Of a DNA stretch of 64,000 nt, positions 26,939 through 35,958 are shown one piece after another (the first letter of the stretch is position 1; each line of letters starts with the position of its first letter). Source of the DNA: Nocardia sputorum (GTDB lineage Bacteria; Actinomycetota; Actinomycetes; Mycobacteriales; Mycobacteriaceae); contig NZ_AP026978.1 in NCBI RefSeq assembly GCF_027924405.1, positions 5,890,001 to 5,954,000 of the forward strand. The letters are read 5' to 3'. A model generated the notes under the pieces. That model worked only from the letters and a program-made list of their open reading frames with translations, was not told the origin of the DNA and searched no databases. Position numbers and translations under genes: made by a program.

Positions 26939-28171
26939 CTACCGCGCCGCTCGCTCCTTGTGCCCGGCCGAGCATGATCCGCGCGCGGTCCAGACGGTCG
27001 CCGTGAACAACAAGAAGCCGATCGCGGCCAGGGCGGCGCCGACCACGGCTGGCGCCGTGTAGCCCAGGCCCGCGGCGATGACCAGGCCACCCAGCCAGGC
27101 GCCTGCGGCGTTGGCGATGTTCAGAGCGGCGTGGTTGAGGGCGGCGGCGAGGGTCTGGGCGTCGGCTGCCACGTCCATCAAGCGGGTTTGCAGGCCGGGC
27201 GCAAGCGCGGCCCCGGACGCGCCGACCAGCAACGCGCCGAAGGCCGCGGTGTACGGGTTGTGCGCGGCGGCGACGAAGCCGCCGAGGATGACGGTCATCG
27301 CGACCATCGACACGGAGATGGCCCGGTCCACACCGCGATCGGCGAGCACACCGCCGGCGATGTTCCCGATCACCATGCCCACGCCGAACAACATCAGCAC
27401 CAACGGGACCGCGCCGGCGCGCAGACCGGCGACGTCGGTGAGCGTGGTCGCGATGTAGGTGTAGACGGCGAACATGCCGCCGAATCCGACGGCGCCCACC
27501 AGCAGCGTCAACAGCACCTGTGGACGGCGCAGCGCGCCGAGTTCGGTCATCGGATCGGTCACCGTGACACCGGTGAGTTCGGGGACGAAGCGCAGTAGCG
27601 CGGCTACGGTGGTCACCCCGATCAGCGCGACCACTACGAACGCGTCCCGCCAGCCGAGATGCTGGCCGAGCCAGGTAGCTGCGGGAACGCCGACGACATT
27701 GGCGGCGCTCAATCCCAGCATAACTCCAGCAACTGCCTTGGCTCGCTGCCCTACCGGGGCGAGAGTGGCGGCGGCCAGCGAGGCGACGCCGAAATAGGCA
27801 CCGTGCGGCAATCCGGAGACGAACCGCGCCAGGACCAACATCCCGAACGAGGGCGCCAGCACGGTCGCCGCGTTTCCGACGGTGAACGCCACCATGAGCG
27901 CCACGAGCAGGCGCTTGCGCGGCACCCGCGCGCACAACGCCGCGATCAGGGGCGCGCCGATCACCACACCGAGCGCGTAGGCCGACACCGCATGTCCCGC
28001 GGTCGGCTCGGAGACGTGCACGGCCGACGCGATGTCCGGCAGCAAACCCATGGTGACGAACTCGGTCGTCCCGATCCCGAATCCGCCGAGGGCCAGCGCC
28101 AGCATGGCGGGTACGTGCCAATCGGTGCGTCCGGGCGGAGCGGCGGCACTGGTAATCACAGGGCTGGTCAC
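26939..28171 (-). CDS. MFS exporter, DHA1 family
   Basis: A 410-residue, 12-segment transporter of the AraJ/Cmx type: LGGFGIGTTEFVTMGLLPDIA in the first helix, then FVSGLPHGAYFGVASLAAA. These export small drugs, sugars or arabinosides. The GTG at 28171 is the favoured start; the ribosome site is weak and a GTG at 28231 is an alternative. Convergent with the upstream TetR gene. Confidence 0.87.
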   Translation of the reverse strand: MTSPVITSAAAPPGRTDWHVPAMLALALGGFGIGTTEFVTMGLLPDIASAVHVSEPTAGHAVSAYALGVVIGAPLIAALCARVPRKRLLVALMVAFTVGNAATVLAPSFGMLVLARFVSGLPHGAYFGVASLAAATLAPVGQRAKAVAGVMLGLSAANVVGVPAATWLGQHLGWRDAFVVVALIGVTTVAALLRFVPELTGVTVTDPMTELGALRRPQVLLTLLVGAVGFGGMFAVYTYIATTLTDVAGLRAGAVPLVLMLFGVGMVIGNIAGGVLADRGVDRAISVSMVAMTVILGGFVAAAHNPYTAAFGALLVGASGAALAPGLQTRLMDVAADAQTLAAALNHAALNIANAAGAWLGGLVIAAGLGYTAPAVVGAALAAIGFLLFTATVWTARGSCSAGHKERAAR

Positions 28172-28266
28172 GTGTTCATGTAACCGGCCACGGCCCGCAT
28201 TCGCTTCCCGGGCGAAGGTGAGTTCGCCCACCGCAAGGGCGTGAACGACAGTCGCGAAAACAGTCC

Positions 28267-28339
28267 GGGCACCCGTTCCACCGAGGTGGGGCGGGTGCCC
28301 GAGATTCAGCCCGGCGCTGGGTTGGGCACCCAGCGCCGG
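28267..28339 (-). terminator. two hairpins after icd
   Basis: GGGCACCCG/CGGGTGCCC (28267-28300) and a perfect 11-bp stem CCGGCGCTGGG/CCCAGCGCCGG with a 7-nt loop (28311-28339). Neither has a T-tract, which is common in this phylum. They lie downstream of icd. Confidence 0.65.
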
Positions 28340-28402
28340 AGTCGGCCGCGACGCGGCCCGGCCCCGCGACCCGGCCCCGCGACGACGCGGCGCCGGAGCG
28401 GC

Positions 28403-29620
28403 TCAGCGCAGTGCGCGAGCCAAATTGGCGTCCAGCGCGCCGAGGAACTCCTCGGTGCTCAGGTAGCCCTGGTCACCGCCGACGAGCAGCGCGAGGTCCT
28501 TGGTCATCTGGCCGCCCTCGACGGTCTTGATGACGACGTCTTCCAGGGTCTGCGCGAACCCGATCACCTCGGGGGTGTTGTCGAGCTTGCCGCGATGCTC
28601 GAGCCCGCGGGTCCAGGCGAAGATGGACGCGATCGGGTTGGTCGAGGTCGGCTTGCCCTGCTGGTGCTGGCGGTAGTGCCGGGTGACGGTGCCGTGCGCG
28701 GCCTCGGCCTCACAGGTCTGCCCGTCCGGAGTGAGCAGCACCGACGTCATCAGGCCGAGCGAACCGAAGCCCTGGGCCACCGTGTCGGACTGCACGTCGC
28801 CGTCGTAGTTCTTGCACGCCCAGACGTAGCCGCCCTCCCACTTCATCGAGGAGGCGACCATGTCGTCGATCAGGCGGTGCTCGTAGGTGAGGCCCGCCGC
28901 GTCGAACTGGCTCTTGAACTCGGCGTCGAAGATGTCCTGGAAGGTGTCCTTGAACATGCCGTCGTAGGCCTTGAGGATGGTGTTCTTCGTCGACATGTAC
29001 ACCGGGTAGTTCTGCTGCAGGCCGTAGTTGAACGACGCCCGCGCGAAATCCTCGATCGACTTGCGGAAGTTGTACATGCCCATGACGACGCCGCCGTCCT
29101 CGGGCATCTTCACGACCTCGTGCACGATCGGCTCGCTGCCGTCGTCCGGGGTGAAGGTCAAGGTGACGGTGCCGCCCTGGAACACCTTGAAATCGGTGGC
29201 GCGGTACTGGTCGCCGAAGGCGTGGCGGCCGATGATGATCGGCTTGGTCCAGCCCGGAACCAGCCGGGGAACGTTCGAGATGATGATCGGGGCGCGGAAG
29301 ATCGTGCCGCCCAGGATGTTGCGGATGGTGCCGTTGGGCGAGCGCCACATCTTCTTGAGGCCGAATTCCTTGACCCGCGCCTCGTCCGGGGTGATGGTGG
29401 CGCACTTCACACCGACGCCGTGCCGCTTGATGGCTTCGGCGGCGTCGACGGTGACCTGGTCGTCTGTCTTGTCCCGGTACTCGATGCCGAGGTCGTAGTA
29501 CTCCAGGTTCACATCGAGATACGGGTGGATCAGCTTGTCCTTGATGAACTGCCAGATGATCCGGGTCATCTCGTCGCCGTCGAGTTCTACGACGGTGCCT
29601 TCAACCTTGATCTTGGACAT
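28403..29620 (-). CDS. icd: NADP-dependent isocitrate dehydrogenase (homodimeric)
   Basis: A 405-residue enzyme of the eukaryote-like type II family: oxidative decarboxylation of isocitrate to 2-oxoglutarate. Landmarks: [17 protein letters not shown] at the start, [24 protein letters not shown], and the metal/substrate segment [21 protein letters not shown]. It matches mycobacterial Icd1 in type and place. The usual next gene, metY, is not between it and metX here. Confidence 0.97.
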   Translation of the reverse strand: MSKIKVEGTVVELDGDEMTRIIWQFIKDKLIHPYLDVNLEYYDLGIEYRDKTDDQVTVDAAEAIKRHGVGVKCATITPDEARVKEFGLKKMWRSPNGTIRNILGGTIFRAPIIISNVPRLVPGWTKPIIIGRHAFGDQYRATDFKVFQGGTVTLTFTPDDGSEPIVHEVVKMPEDGGVVMGMYNFRKSIEDFARASFNYGLQQNYPVYMSTKNTILKAYDGMFKDTFQDIFDAEFKSQFDAAGLTYEHRLIDDMVASSMKWEGGYVWACKNYDGDVQSDTVAQGFGSLGLMTSVLLTPDGQTCEAEAAHGTVTRHYRQHQQGKPTSTNPIASIFAWTRGLEHRGKLDNTPEVIGFAQTLEDVVIKTVEGGQMTKDLALLVGGDQGYLSTEEFLGALDANLARALR

Positions 29621-29971
29621 GGATCTTCGTGTCCTCCTAGGATGGTGCCCTCATTGCACGGCCAGGCGAACACGCTTGTGAGCGGACCCCAGCTGTTCCA
29701 ACAGACAACGTATATGTCCCGCGTTGTCGGCGAGACGTGTGGTGCAAACAAGACAAGCGTACTGCTGCCCGAGTCCTCACCGCACGGGCAGCCCCCGGAG
29801 TGAGCTGCGCCACCTTTGTTACCGATTGGTAGGTCGGCGACGGCTCTCGGGGCATCCGCGCAACCGCCGTCGCCGCCATGATCCGCCTTCCTTCCCGGCC
29901 CGGCAACCGTCTGGCAGACGACGAGGTCCGCGCAACGTCGTGACGTTGCGCGGACCTCTCGGGCGGGCGGA
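29621..29971. other. intergenic region upstream of icd
   Basis: No coding signal. It holds the icd promoter region (an AT-rich GTATATG patch near 29710 is the best -10 area) and, at its far end, the terminator of the neighbouring MFS gene (29923-29958). Confidence 0.6.
29923..29958 (-). terminator. strong hairpin after the MFS gene
   Basis: A perfect 16-bp inverted repeat, GAGGTCCGCGCAACGT / ACGTTGCGCGGACCTC, with a 4-nt loop. It is 13 nt past the stop of the reverse MFS gene. Confidence 0.85.
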
Positions 29972-31471
29972 TCAGACCGCGACCGGAATCCGGGTTCCTT
30001 CCTCGGAACCCTCGATGAGGTTCTCCGGCCGGTCCCGGATCATCAGGGCGATGATCGGGATGGCCGCGAGGAAGAACCCGGCGCCCACATAGAAGGCGAC
30101 GTCGTAGCTGTGGATCGCGGCACGCGCGGCCAGGTTGTCGATGCCCGGGTTGTCCTGCGCGAAGGACTTGGCCACCTGCACCGAGATCGTGGTCAGCAGC
30201 GCCGTCCCGACCGCACCGCCAACCTGCTGCGCCGCGTTCAGCAGCGCGGAGGCGACGCCGGAGTCCTCTTCCTCCACCTGATGCAGCGCGACCGTCTGCA
30301 TCCCGACGAACAGCGGACCCATGCCGAGCGCGATGAGCACCTGAGCCGGCAGCACCCCGGCGAGGAAGCTGTCGCCGTAGCCGAGCTGGGCCAGCAGCAG
30401 CAGGCCGATGACACCGAGCACGGCGCCGGCCAGCATCAGCGGCCGCGGGCCGAGCTTCGGGAGCAGGGCGCTGGTGACACCCGCCGAGATCGCGATGCCC
30501 GCCGGGAACGGCAGGAACGCGAAGCCCGCCTTCAGCGCGGAGTAGCCCAGCGTGATCTGGAAGTAGTAGCTCAGGAACAGGAACATCGCGAACATCGCGA
30601 TCGGGATGAGCAGCGCGGCGAGGAACGCGCCGCCCCGGTTGATCTCACCCGGAATGTGCAGCGGCAGCAGCGGGTTCGACGAGCGCCGTTCGATCGCGAC
30701 GAAGGCGGCGAGCAGGACCAGCCCGGCGACGAGCAGCGCGAGGGTGCTGCCGGCCAGCCAGCCGTCGTCGGCGGCGCGGCTGAAGCCGTACACGATGGCG
30801 ATCAGGCCGAGCGTCACCGTGACGGCACCGGGCACGTCGTATCCCCCGCTGCGCGGCGCGGGCACGTCCTTGGCGACCCAGGCCAGCGCACCGAACAGCG
30901 CGATGAGCGCGATCGGGGTGTTGACCAGCAAGCACCAGCGCCAGGAGGCGTATTCGGTGAGCGCGCCGCCCGCGATCAGGCCGAGCGCCGCACCACCCGC
31001 GGAGATACCCGCGAACACGCCGAACGCGGTGGCCCGCTCACCCGGTTCGGTGAAGGTCACCGACAGCAGCGAGAGCGCCGCCGGGGCGAGCAGCGCGGCG
31101 AACGCGCCTTGCAACGCGCGCCCGGCGAACAGTTCCGCGCCGTTCTGCGCGAGACCGGCCAGCGCCGAAGCGCCCGCGAAACCGATCAGGCCGATGATGA
31201 AGATGCGGCGCCGGCCGAGGTAATCGGCCAACCTGCCGCCCAGCAGCAGCAAGCCGCCGAAGATCAGCGTGTAGGCGGTGAGCATCCATTGCCGGTTGCC
31301 GTCGCTGATGTCGAGATCACGCTGCGCGAACGGCAGCGAGATGGTCACGATGGTGGCGTCCAGCACCACCATGAGCTGGGCCAATGCGATCACTGCCAGC
31401 GCGAGCCAGCGCGCCGAACCGGCCGCTGTCCGCGGCGCCTGCACCGCCGTTGCCGTTTCCGTCACGGTCAT
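29972..31471 (-). CDS. MFS drug exporter, DHA2 family
   Basis: A 499-residue, about 14-segment transporter with VVLDATIVTISLPFAQRDL (DHA2 motif) and GGRLADYLGRRRIFIIGL (motif A). It closely resembles exporters regulated by divergent TetR proteins. Two related palindromes lie in the promoter region between it and the TetR gene. It now occupies the position between icd and the methionine leader where metY is found in mycobacteria. Confidence 0.92.
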   Translation of the reverse strand: MTVTETATAVQAPRTAAGSARWLALAVIALAQLMVVLDATIVTISLPFAQRDLDISDGNRQWMLTAYTLIFGGLLLLGGRLADYLGRRRIFIIGLIGFAGASALAGLAQNGAELFAGRALQGAFAALLAPAALSLLSVTFTEPGERATAFGVFAGISAGGAALGLIAGGALTEYASWRWCLLVNTPIALIALFGALAWVAKDVPAPRSGGYDVPGAVTVTLGLIAIVYGFSRAADDGWLAGSTLALLVAGLVLLAAFVAIERRSSNPLLPLHIPGEINRGGAFLAALLIPIAMFAMFLFLSYYFQITLGYSALKAGFAFLPFPAGIAISAGVTSALLPKLGPRPLMLAGAVLGVIGLLLLAQLGYGDSFLAGVLPAQVLIALGMGPLFVGMQTVALHQVEEEDSGVASALLNAAQQVGGAVGTALLTTISVQVAKSFAQDNPGIDNLAARAAIHSYDVAFYVGAGFFLAAIPIIALMIRDRPENLIEGSEEGTRIPVAV

Positions 31472-31509
31472 CTCCTCGTCTTCGTCGTCCGAGCCATCCT
31501 GTCATCGAG

Positions 31510-31551
31510 CGACATTTGTCGTCAAGAGAAAAATGTCGCATTACGACATTT
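31510..31551. promoter_or_regulatory. paired CGACA palindromes, TetR operators
   Basis: CGACA-TT-TGTCG (31510-31521) and AAATGTCG-N5-CGACATTT (31531-31551) lie between the divergent MFS and TetR starts, 21 bp apart start to start, so two dimers would bind on the same face of the helix. Confidence 0.75.
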
Positions 31552-31596
31552 GACCGTTAAGGACAGGAAAACAGCAGGTTGCGTTAGCATGGGGAC

Positions 31597-32310
31597 ATGC
31601 TCGAGTCATCGGCGCCGATGGGCGCGAGCGCAGCGGCCGACCGCGCCGCGAGCGCCCCACCGACCACAGGGCTGCGCGAACGCAAAAAGCAGCAGACGAG
31701 GTTGCGCATCATCGCGGCCGCCTTGGATCTGTGCGATACGCAGGGCTTCGACGCGACCACGATCGAGCAGATCGCCCACGTGGCGGACGTCTCACCGCGC
31801 ACGATCAATCGCTATTTCGACAACAAGGAGGACATCGTCCTCGGGCCGGTCCAGGACTTCGGCCGCACCATCGCCGAGACGCTGCGCGAGCTGCCCCGCA
31901 CGGGCAACGAACTCGAGGCGCTGCGCACGGCCTTCCTGCACGTGGTCGATCGGGCCGCCGAGGCCGGCGATGCCGATCCGCTGTCGTTCCGGCAGTTCCA
32001 GCAGATACAGCGCATCCTGCGCAGCAGCCCTTCGGTCAGCGCGCGCAGCATGGAACACGCCGACGACAAGAACACCGCGATCGCGGCGGTGGTCGCCGAG
32101 CGTCTGGGCACCACACCCGACGCGCGTCCCGTGCGGCTCATCGTCGGCACCTGGCAACTGATCGGCCACATCGGCATGGAATGCTCGGACGACACATTCC
32201 TGGACGAGGACCTGTCGGCCGCGGCCAGGGCGGGGCGCGCCGCGTTCACCGAGGCCTACGACGAGTTCGTCCGCGCCTGCTGCGGGGCGCAGAACGCCGC
32301 GGACCAGTGA
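31597..32310 (+). CDS. TetR-family regulator
   Basis: A 237-residue protein with an N-terminal Ala-rich tail, then a TetR HTH (TTIEQIAHVADVSPRTINRYFDNKEDIVLGPV). It is divergent from a DHA2 exporter with two CGACA palindromes between them, so it is the likely repressor of that exporter. GGGGAC precedes the ATG. Confidence 0.9.
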   Translation: MLESSAPMGASAAADRAASAPPTTGLRERKKQQTRLRIIAAALDLCDTQGFDATTIEQIAHVADVSPRTINRYFDNKEDIVLGPVQDFGRTIAETLRELPRTGNELEALRTAFLHVVDRAAEAGDADPLSFRQFQQIQRILRSSPSVSARSMEHADDKNTAIAAVVAERLGTTPDARPVRLIVGTWQLIGHIGMECSDDTFLDEDLSAAARAGRAAFTEAYDEFVRACCGAQNAADQ

Positions 32311-32348
32311 GTTCGGTGGAGGATTTCGAGCGCTGACCGCCCGCCGGT

Positions 32349-32462
32349 TATGATGCCGGGCAGGTCATGAGTACCAGCGCCAAGCCCCGGCTCGCTGGTC
32401 GGCAACCCTCCAGCCGCGGTGGGGTGCTCCGGGTGATGACCTGGCTCCCGAAAGCCGGGAGC
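32349..32462 (+). promoter_or_regulatory. promoter and SAM-IV riboswitch of the methionine locus
   Basis: TATGAT (32349-32354) is a good -10, giving a start near 32361. The RNA begins CAGGTCAT (32361-32368), which pairs with ATGACCTG (32436-32443) as P1; CCAGCG (32374-32379) pairs with CGCTGG (32393-32398) as P2. The core GGCAACCCTCC followed by GCGGTGGGGTGC is characteristic of SAM-IV aptamers of actinomycetes. A further hairpin GCTCCCG-N5-CGGGAGC (32444-32462) follows. SAM binding should lower methionine gene expression. Confidence 0.9.
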
Positions 32463-32487
32463 AAGCGCGTAACAGGAGGTCGCCGGC

Positions 32488-32520
32488 ATGTGTTGTTGTT
32501 CGTCACCCACACACCGCTAA
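32488..32520 (+). CDS. polycysteine leader peptide
   Basis: AGGAGG (32474-32479) stands 8 nt before ATG, and the frame encodes MCCCSSPTHR then TAA. Three consecutive Cys codons (TGT) in a 10-residue peptide are hard to explain by chance behind so good a ribosome site. Cysteine-responsive polycysteine upstream ORFs are known in mycobacteria. Here it lies between the SAM-IV aptamer and the next start, so ribosome stalling at low Cys-tRNA could tune methionine gene expression. Confidence 0.7.
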   Translation: MCCCSSPTHR

Positions 32521-32559
32521 CCCCTGCTGTACCGGCGAACACCTGCTTGGGAGCAAACC

Positions 32560-32661
32560 ATGAGTGAATTCACCGCGCCCGGGGCCGAGCCCGCGCAGTG
32601 GTCTTTCCGCAGCGTGGACATCGCGGATACACACGCCGGTTTCGCGACGGCGGCGACGTGA
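32560..32661 (+). pseudogene. 33-codon ORF, probable internally deleted metY
   Basis: GGGAG precedes the ATG, and the stop overlaps the metX start as GTGA. The first residues, [16 protein letters not shown], look like the N-terminus of O-acetylhomoserine sulfhydrylase MetY (usually ...WSFETKQIHAG). The last residues ([16 protein letters not shown]) resemble the MetY C-terminus (...DDILADLELGFAAA). In mycobacteria metY lies exactly here, between icd and metX. An in-frame loss of roughly 400 codons would leave this coupled remnant. The sequence likeness is from memory of the family. Confidence 0.6.
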
Positions 32662-33815
32662 CCGTGGGCACCGAAGCGAGCGCACGGACCTCCGGCGTCG
32701 CCCTGCCGCCCCCGGATGGGCGGCTCGGCACCATCGCCATCGGGGACGTGCGACTGGAGAATGGCGCGGTGATCCCGGACGTCCACTTGGCGGTGCAGCG
32801 CTGGGGCGAGCTCTCGCCCGGCCTGGACAACGTCGTGCTGGTCGAACACGCGCTGACCGGCGACTCACACGTCGTCGGAAAGCCCGACGACGTGCACCCG
32901 ATGCCCGGCTGGTGGGACGGCATGGTCGGACCTGGTGCGCCGCTGGACACCGATGAATGGTGCGTGATCGCGACGAACGTGCTCGGCGGCTGCAAGGGCA
33001 GCACCGGGCCCTCCAGCCTCGCCCCGGACGGAAAGCCCTGGGGCGCAAGATTTCCCGAAATATCCATTCGCGATCAGGTGACCGCCGAGGCGGCTCTGTT
33101 CGACCTGCTCGGCATCGAGCGGCTCGCCGCCGTTGTCGGCGGGTCGATGGGCGGCATGCGGGTGCTCGAGTGGATGGTGGGGTCGCCGGAGCGGGTCGCC
33201 GCAGCACTGGTGCTCGCGGTCGGCGCCCGCGCCACCGCCGACCAGATCGGCACCCAGACCACCCAGATCGCGGCGATCAAGGCCGATCCGGACTGGCAGG
33301 GCGGCGACTATCACGGCACCGGCCGTGCCCCGACGACGGGCATGGCCCTGGCCCGCCGGATCGCGCACCTGACCTACCGCACCGAATTCGAGCTGGATCA
33401 CCGGTTCGAGAACAAGCCGCAGGACGACGAGGACCCGTGGCACGGCGGCCGCTACGCTGTGCAGAGCTACCTGGACCACCAGGCCGAAAAGCTCTGTAAG
33501 CGTTTCGATCCCGCCACCTACGTGCTGCTGACCGAAGCGATGAACCGCCACGACGTCGGTCGCGGCCGGGGCGGCATCGAGGCGGCGCTCGCGGCGACGC
33601 CGGTGCCGTGCGTGGTCGGCGGCGTCGACTCCGACCGGCTGTACCCGCTGCGGACCCAGCAGGAACTCGCCGATCTGCTGCCCGGCTGCGATGGGCTGGA
33701 CGTCGTGCACTCACGCGACGGGCACGACGGATTCCTCACCGAAGCGGCGGCGGTGTCGAAGCTGCTGACCGAGACCATGCGCCTGGCCCGGGACGTGGTG
33801 CGGCCCGAACGCTGA
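32658..33815 (+). CDS. metX: homoserine O-acetyltransferase
   Basis: A 385-residue alpha/beta-fold acyltransferase for the first committed step of methionine synthesis. The catalytic Ser is in [13 protein letters not shown], Asp in VDSDRLYP and His in [22 protein letters not shown] is the family signature. The GTG at 32658 is chosen because it overlaps the preceding short ORF (GTGA), implying coupling. Controlled by the SAM-IV and polycysteine leader. Confidence 0.95.
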   Translation: MTVGTEASARTSGVALPPPDGRLGTIAIGDVRLENGAVIPDVHLAVQRWGELSPGLDNVVLVEHALTGDSHVVGKPDDVHPMPGWWDGMVGPGAPLDTDEWCVIATNVLGGCKGSTGPSSLAPDGKPWGARFPEISIRDQVTAEAALFDLLGIERLAAVVGGSMGGMRVLEWMVGSPERVAAALVLAVGARATADQIGTQTTQIAAIKADPDWQGGDYHGTGRAPTTGMALARRIAHLTYRTEFELDHRFENKPQDDEDPWHGGRYAVQSYLDHQAEKLCKRFDPATYVLLTEAMNRHDVGRGRGGIEAALAATPVPCVVGGVDSDRLYPLRTQQELADLLPGCDGLDVVHSRDGHDGFLTEAAAVSKLLTETMRLARDVVRPER

Positions 33816-33888
33816 GCGGTTCCGCCCGGCCGCCCAGCGCCGAACAGTGCCCGGCGGCGTTCCGAGCGCCGTCCGCGTCGCCTTGTGC

Positions 33889-34266
33889 TCAGAGCGCCGC
33901 GCCCCGCCGCGCGGCTTCGATCTGGTTGATGTTGGTTTCGATCCATTCCCGCAGCGCGGCGATCGGCGTGCGCAGACTGTGGCCGAGTTCGGTGAGCGTG
34001 TAGTCCACCCGCGGCGGGACGGTGGGATGCACCGTGCGGGTGACGAATCCGTCGTTCTCCAATTGCCGCAACGTCTGCGTCAGCATCTTCTGCGAGATCC
34101 CCTCGATGCGGTGGCGCAGGTCGGTGTAGCGCAGGGTGCCGTCGGCGAGCGCGTCGATGATGAGCACCGTCCACTTGCCCGCGATGTGGTCGAGAACCTC
34201 CCGCGTCGGGCACTTCGCGGAGTACACGTCGGAGGGCAGGCCGGAACTTGCGACGAAGGTGGACAC
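33889..34266 (-). CDS. HxlR-family regulator
   Basis: A 125-residue winged-helix protein: C-PTREVLDHIAGKWTVLIIDAL, then LRYTDLRHRIEGISQKMLTQTLRQLENDGFVTR. One Cys (CPTREV) near the N-terminus could be redox-sensing, as in some HxlR proteins. GTG start. Divergent from a nitroreductase gene with repeated CTATYGGAG sites between them, so it probably controls that gene. Confidence 0.93.
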   Translation of the reverse strand: MSTFVASSGLPSDVYSAKCPTREVLDHIAGKWTVLIIDALADGTLRYTDLRHRIEGISQKMLTQTLRQLENDGFVTRTVHPTVPPRVDYTLTELGHSLRTPIAALREWIETNINQIEAARRGAAL

Positions 34267-34327
34267 CTATCGGAGTGTAGCGCACTTATCAGTGCCTTCT
34301 TCCTATTGGAGTGTGACTCTCCGATAG
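34267..34327. promoter_or_regulatory. HxlR-type operators
   Basis: CTATYGGAGTGT occurs twice in direct orientation (34267-34278, 34303-34314). The second copy forms an inverted repeat, CTATTGGAG-N7-CTCCGATAG (34303-34327), just before the nitroreductase start. The spacing of 36 bp would suit two dimers. Confidence 0.7.
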
Positions 34328-34335
34328 TTAGAAAT

Positions 34336-34983
34336 ATGGAAACGCAAACACTTTCGGTGGCCGACGCGATCCGTGGGCGTCGCACGGTACGGCACTACCG
34401 CCCGGACCCGGTGGCGCCCGAGCTGATCGAGGAGTTGCTCGAGCTGGCGATGCAAGCGCCGAGCGCGTGGAACATGCAGGACCGGTCGATCGTGGTGGTG
34501 ACGAGTGAATCCGGCCGCGCCGCGCTGTCGGAGGCGGCGTTCGGCCAGCCGCAGCCGAAGGAAGCGCCGGTGGTGCTGGTCTTCGTCGCCGATGCCGCCG
34601 CCTGGCGAGCGGCCAACGCCGACATCGCCGAACTGGCCGGCCGCAACGGCGCGTGGAACGCCGAGTTCACCGCCATGTTCGACACGCGCGCCGAGTACTT
34701 GGCACTGGAGCGGCACGGGCTGCTGCGGGAGAACGCCGTCAAGAACGCGATGATCGCCGCCACCTACGCGATGCTCGCCGCCACCGGCCTCGGCTTGGCC
34801 TCGGCGCCGATGAACGGCTGGGACCCCGCGCTGGTGAAACAAGCCATCGGCATCGGCGATCGCGACGATCTCGCCATCGCGGTGCTGGTCACCGTCGGCT
34901 ACAGCGACACCGTCCCACCGCACCCCGGCCGCCGCCCGCGGGAGCGAACGGTCTTCGCCGAGCGATATCCCGCTGCCCACTGA
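34336..34983 (+). CDS. nitroreductase-family oxidoreductase
   Basis: A 215-residue FMN-dependent oxidoreductase. VADAIRGRRTVRHYRPDPV is the FMN phosphate-binding start, AMQAPSAWNMQDRSIVVV follows, and the C-terminal part has GLGLASAPMNGWD. It probably reduces quinones, nitro compounds or enones with NAD(P)H. Regulated by the divergent HxlR protein. Confidence 0.9.
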   Translation: METQTLSVADAIRGRRTVRHYRPDPVAPELIEELLELAMQAPSAWNMQDRSIVVVTSESGRAALSEAAFGQPQPKEAPVVLVFVADAAAWRAANADIAELAGRNGAWNAEFTAMFDTRAEYLALERHGLLRENAVKNAMIAATYAMLAATGLGLASAPMNGWDPALVKQAIGIGDRDDLAIAVLVTVGYSDTVPPHPGRRPRERTVFAERYPAAH

Positions 34984-34989
34984 TCGCTA

Positions 34990-35016
34990 GGGCGGCCCGG
35001 CCGGGCCCGGTCGCCC
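34990..35016. terminator. GC hairpin between convergent genes
   Basis: GGGCG (34990-34994) pairs with CGCCC (35012-35016) around a further CCCGG/CCGGG dyad. It lies in the 38 nt between the nitroreductase and DUF3017 stops and may end both transcripts. Confidence 0.5.
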
Positions 35017-35021
35017 AAGTC

Positions 35022-35339
35022 TCAGCCGACGCCGAGCGTGTTGATCGTGGCGGCGAGAAACAGGATGCTCGACCCGAGCAGGGTCAGCGCGCCGACGTCG
35101 AAGGGCTTGCTGCGCACCGCCAGCAGCCCCACCCGCGCGGTCGGCAGGCACAGCCGGAACGCCGCCGCCAGCAACGTCGCCCCACCGAAGAAGAACGCCC
35201 CGCGCCGCCACCGATCGGACGCGACGAACACCACCGCCACCACGATGACCAGCGTCACAACCACCATCGGCAGATGGGAACGCAAGAACTCCGCCCCCGG
35301 ACTGCGTCGCCCGGCGACAGGCGTGTCGGCATCGGTCAC
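35022..35339 (-). CDS. DUF3017 small membrane protein
   Basis: A 105-residue protein with three hydrophobic segments (MVVVTLVIVVAVVFVA; FFFGGATLLAAAFRLCL; LLGSSILFLAATINTLG) and the RVGLLAVRSKPFDV linker typical of DUF3017. GTG start at 35339. In mycobacteria it follows folD, which is absent here. Function unknown. Confidence 0.88.
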   Translation of the reverse strand: MTDADTPVAGRRSPGAEFLRSHLPMVVVTLVIVVAVVFVASDRWRRGAFFFGGATLLAAAFRLCLPTARVGLLAVRSKPFDVGALTLLGSSILFLAATINTLGVG

Positions 35340-35505
35340 GCCCCGATTCTTGCAGACGCACCCGCCACCGACCGGCAGCGGGCAGCCGCAGCAGGTCAGC
35401 GCCTCGGCAGTGACGATTGCGCGCGAAGCGTCGCCGCGATCGCCCGAGGAACACTGCTGGGCCACGAAATATGGCCAGGGCCGGTGAGCTGGCATCATCT
35501 CGATC

Positions 35506-35925
35506 ATGATCCTTCGACGACTCCCCCTTCTCGCGCTCGCCGCACTTCCGGTGGCGCTGGGTTCCGGCGCCACCGCGACCGCGACGCCTCCGCTGTCGGC
35601 TCCGGTGCTCGAAGAGGTCTTCTCGGTGCCCGGAACCGTGTCGGCGAAATTCCACAACCCCAACGCCGAGGGTGTGTGCTGGGTGTACAACGACGACACC
35701 GGGGAGATCTTCGGCGGCAACAACCCCACGTCGTTCGCCATCGCCTACGGCAAGATGGTTCAGACGTCGCTCGGCAACGGGTCCCTGCCCGCCGGGCAGA
35801 TGCGCGTGCGTGGCGCGTGCGCCTGGGAACGGCCCACCGGCGATCCCCGCGAGGGCTACACCGCGACGACGGACATCGTCACCGTCGACGTGGTCGGCAA
35901 GCCGAGCACGGGCAGCTTCGGCTGA
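35506..35925 (+). CDS. secreted protein of unknown function
   Basis: A 139-residue protein with a signal peptide (MILRRLPLLALAALPVALGS, cleavage likely after ATATA). The mature part has two Cys (GVCWVYN and GACAWE) that could form a disulfide in an all-beta fold, with TTDIVTVDVVGKP at the end. I do not recognise the family. No clear ribosome site is seen before the ATG. Confidence 0.75.
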   Translation: MILRRLPLLALAALPVALGSGATATATPPLSAPVLEEVFSVPGTVSAKFHNPNAEGVCWVYNDDTGEIFGGNNPTSFAIAYGKMVQTSLGNGSLPAGQMRVRGACAWERPTGDPREGYTATTDIVTVDVVGKPSTGSFG

Positions 35926-35958
35926 GGCCGGGCCGAGAGACCTGATTGACTGACACCC

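Noticed and set aside
28311..28339. Small RNA gene after icd
   Set aside because: Only a hairpin with no promoter in front; best explained as a transcript end.
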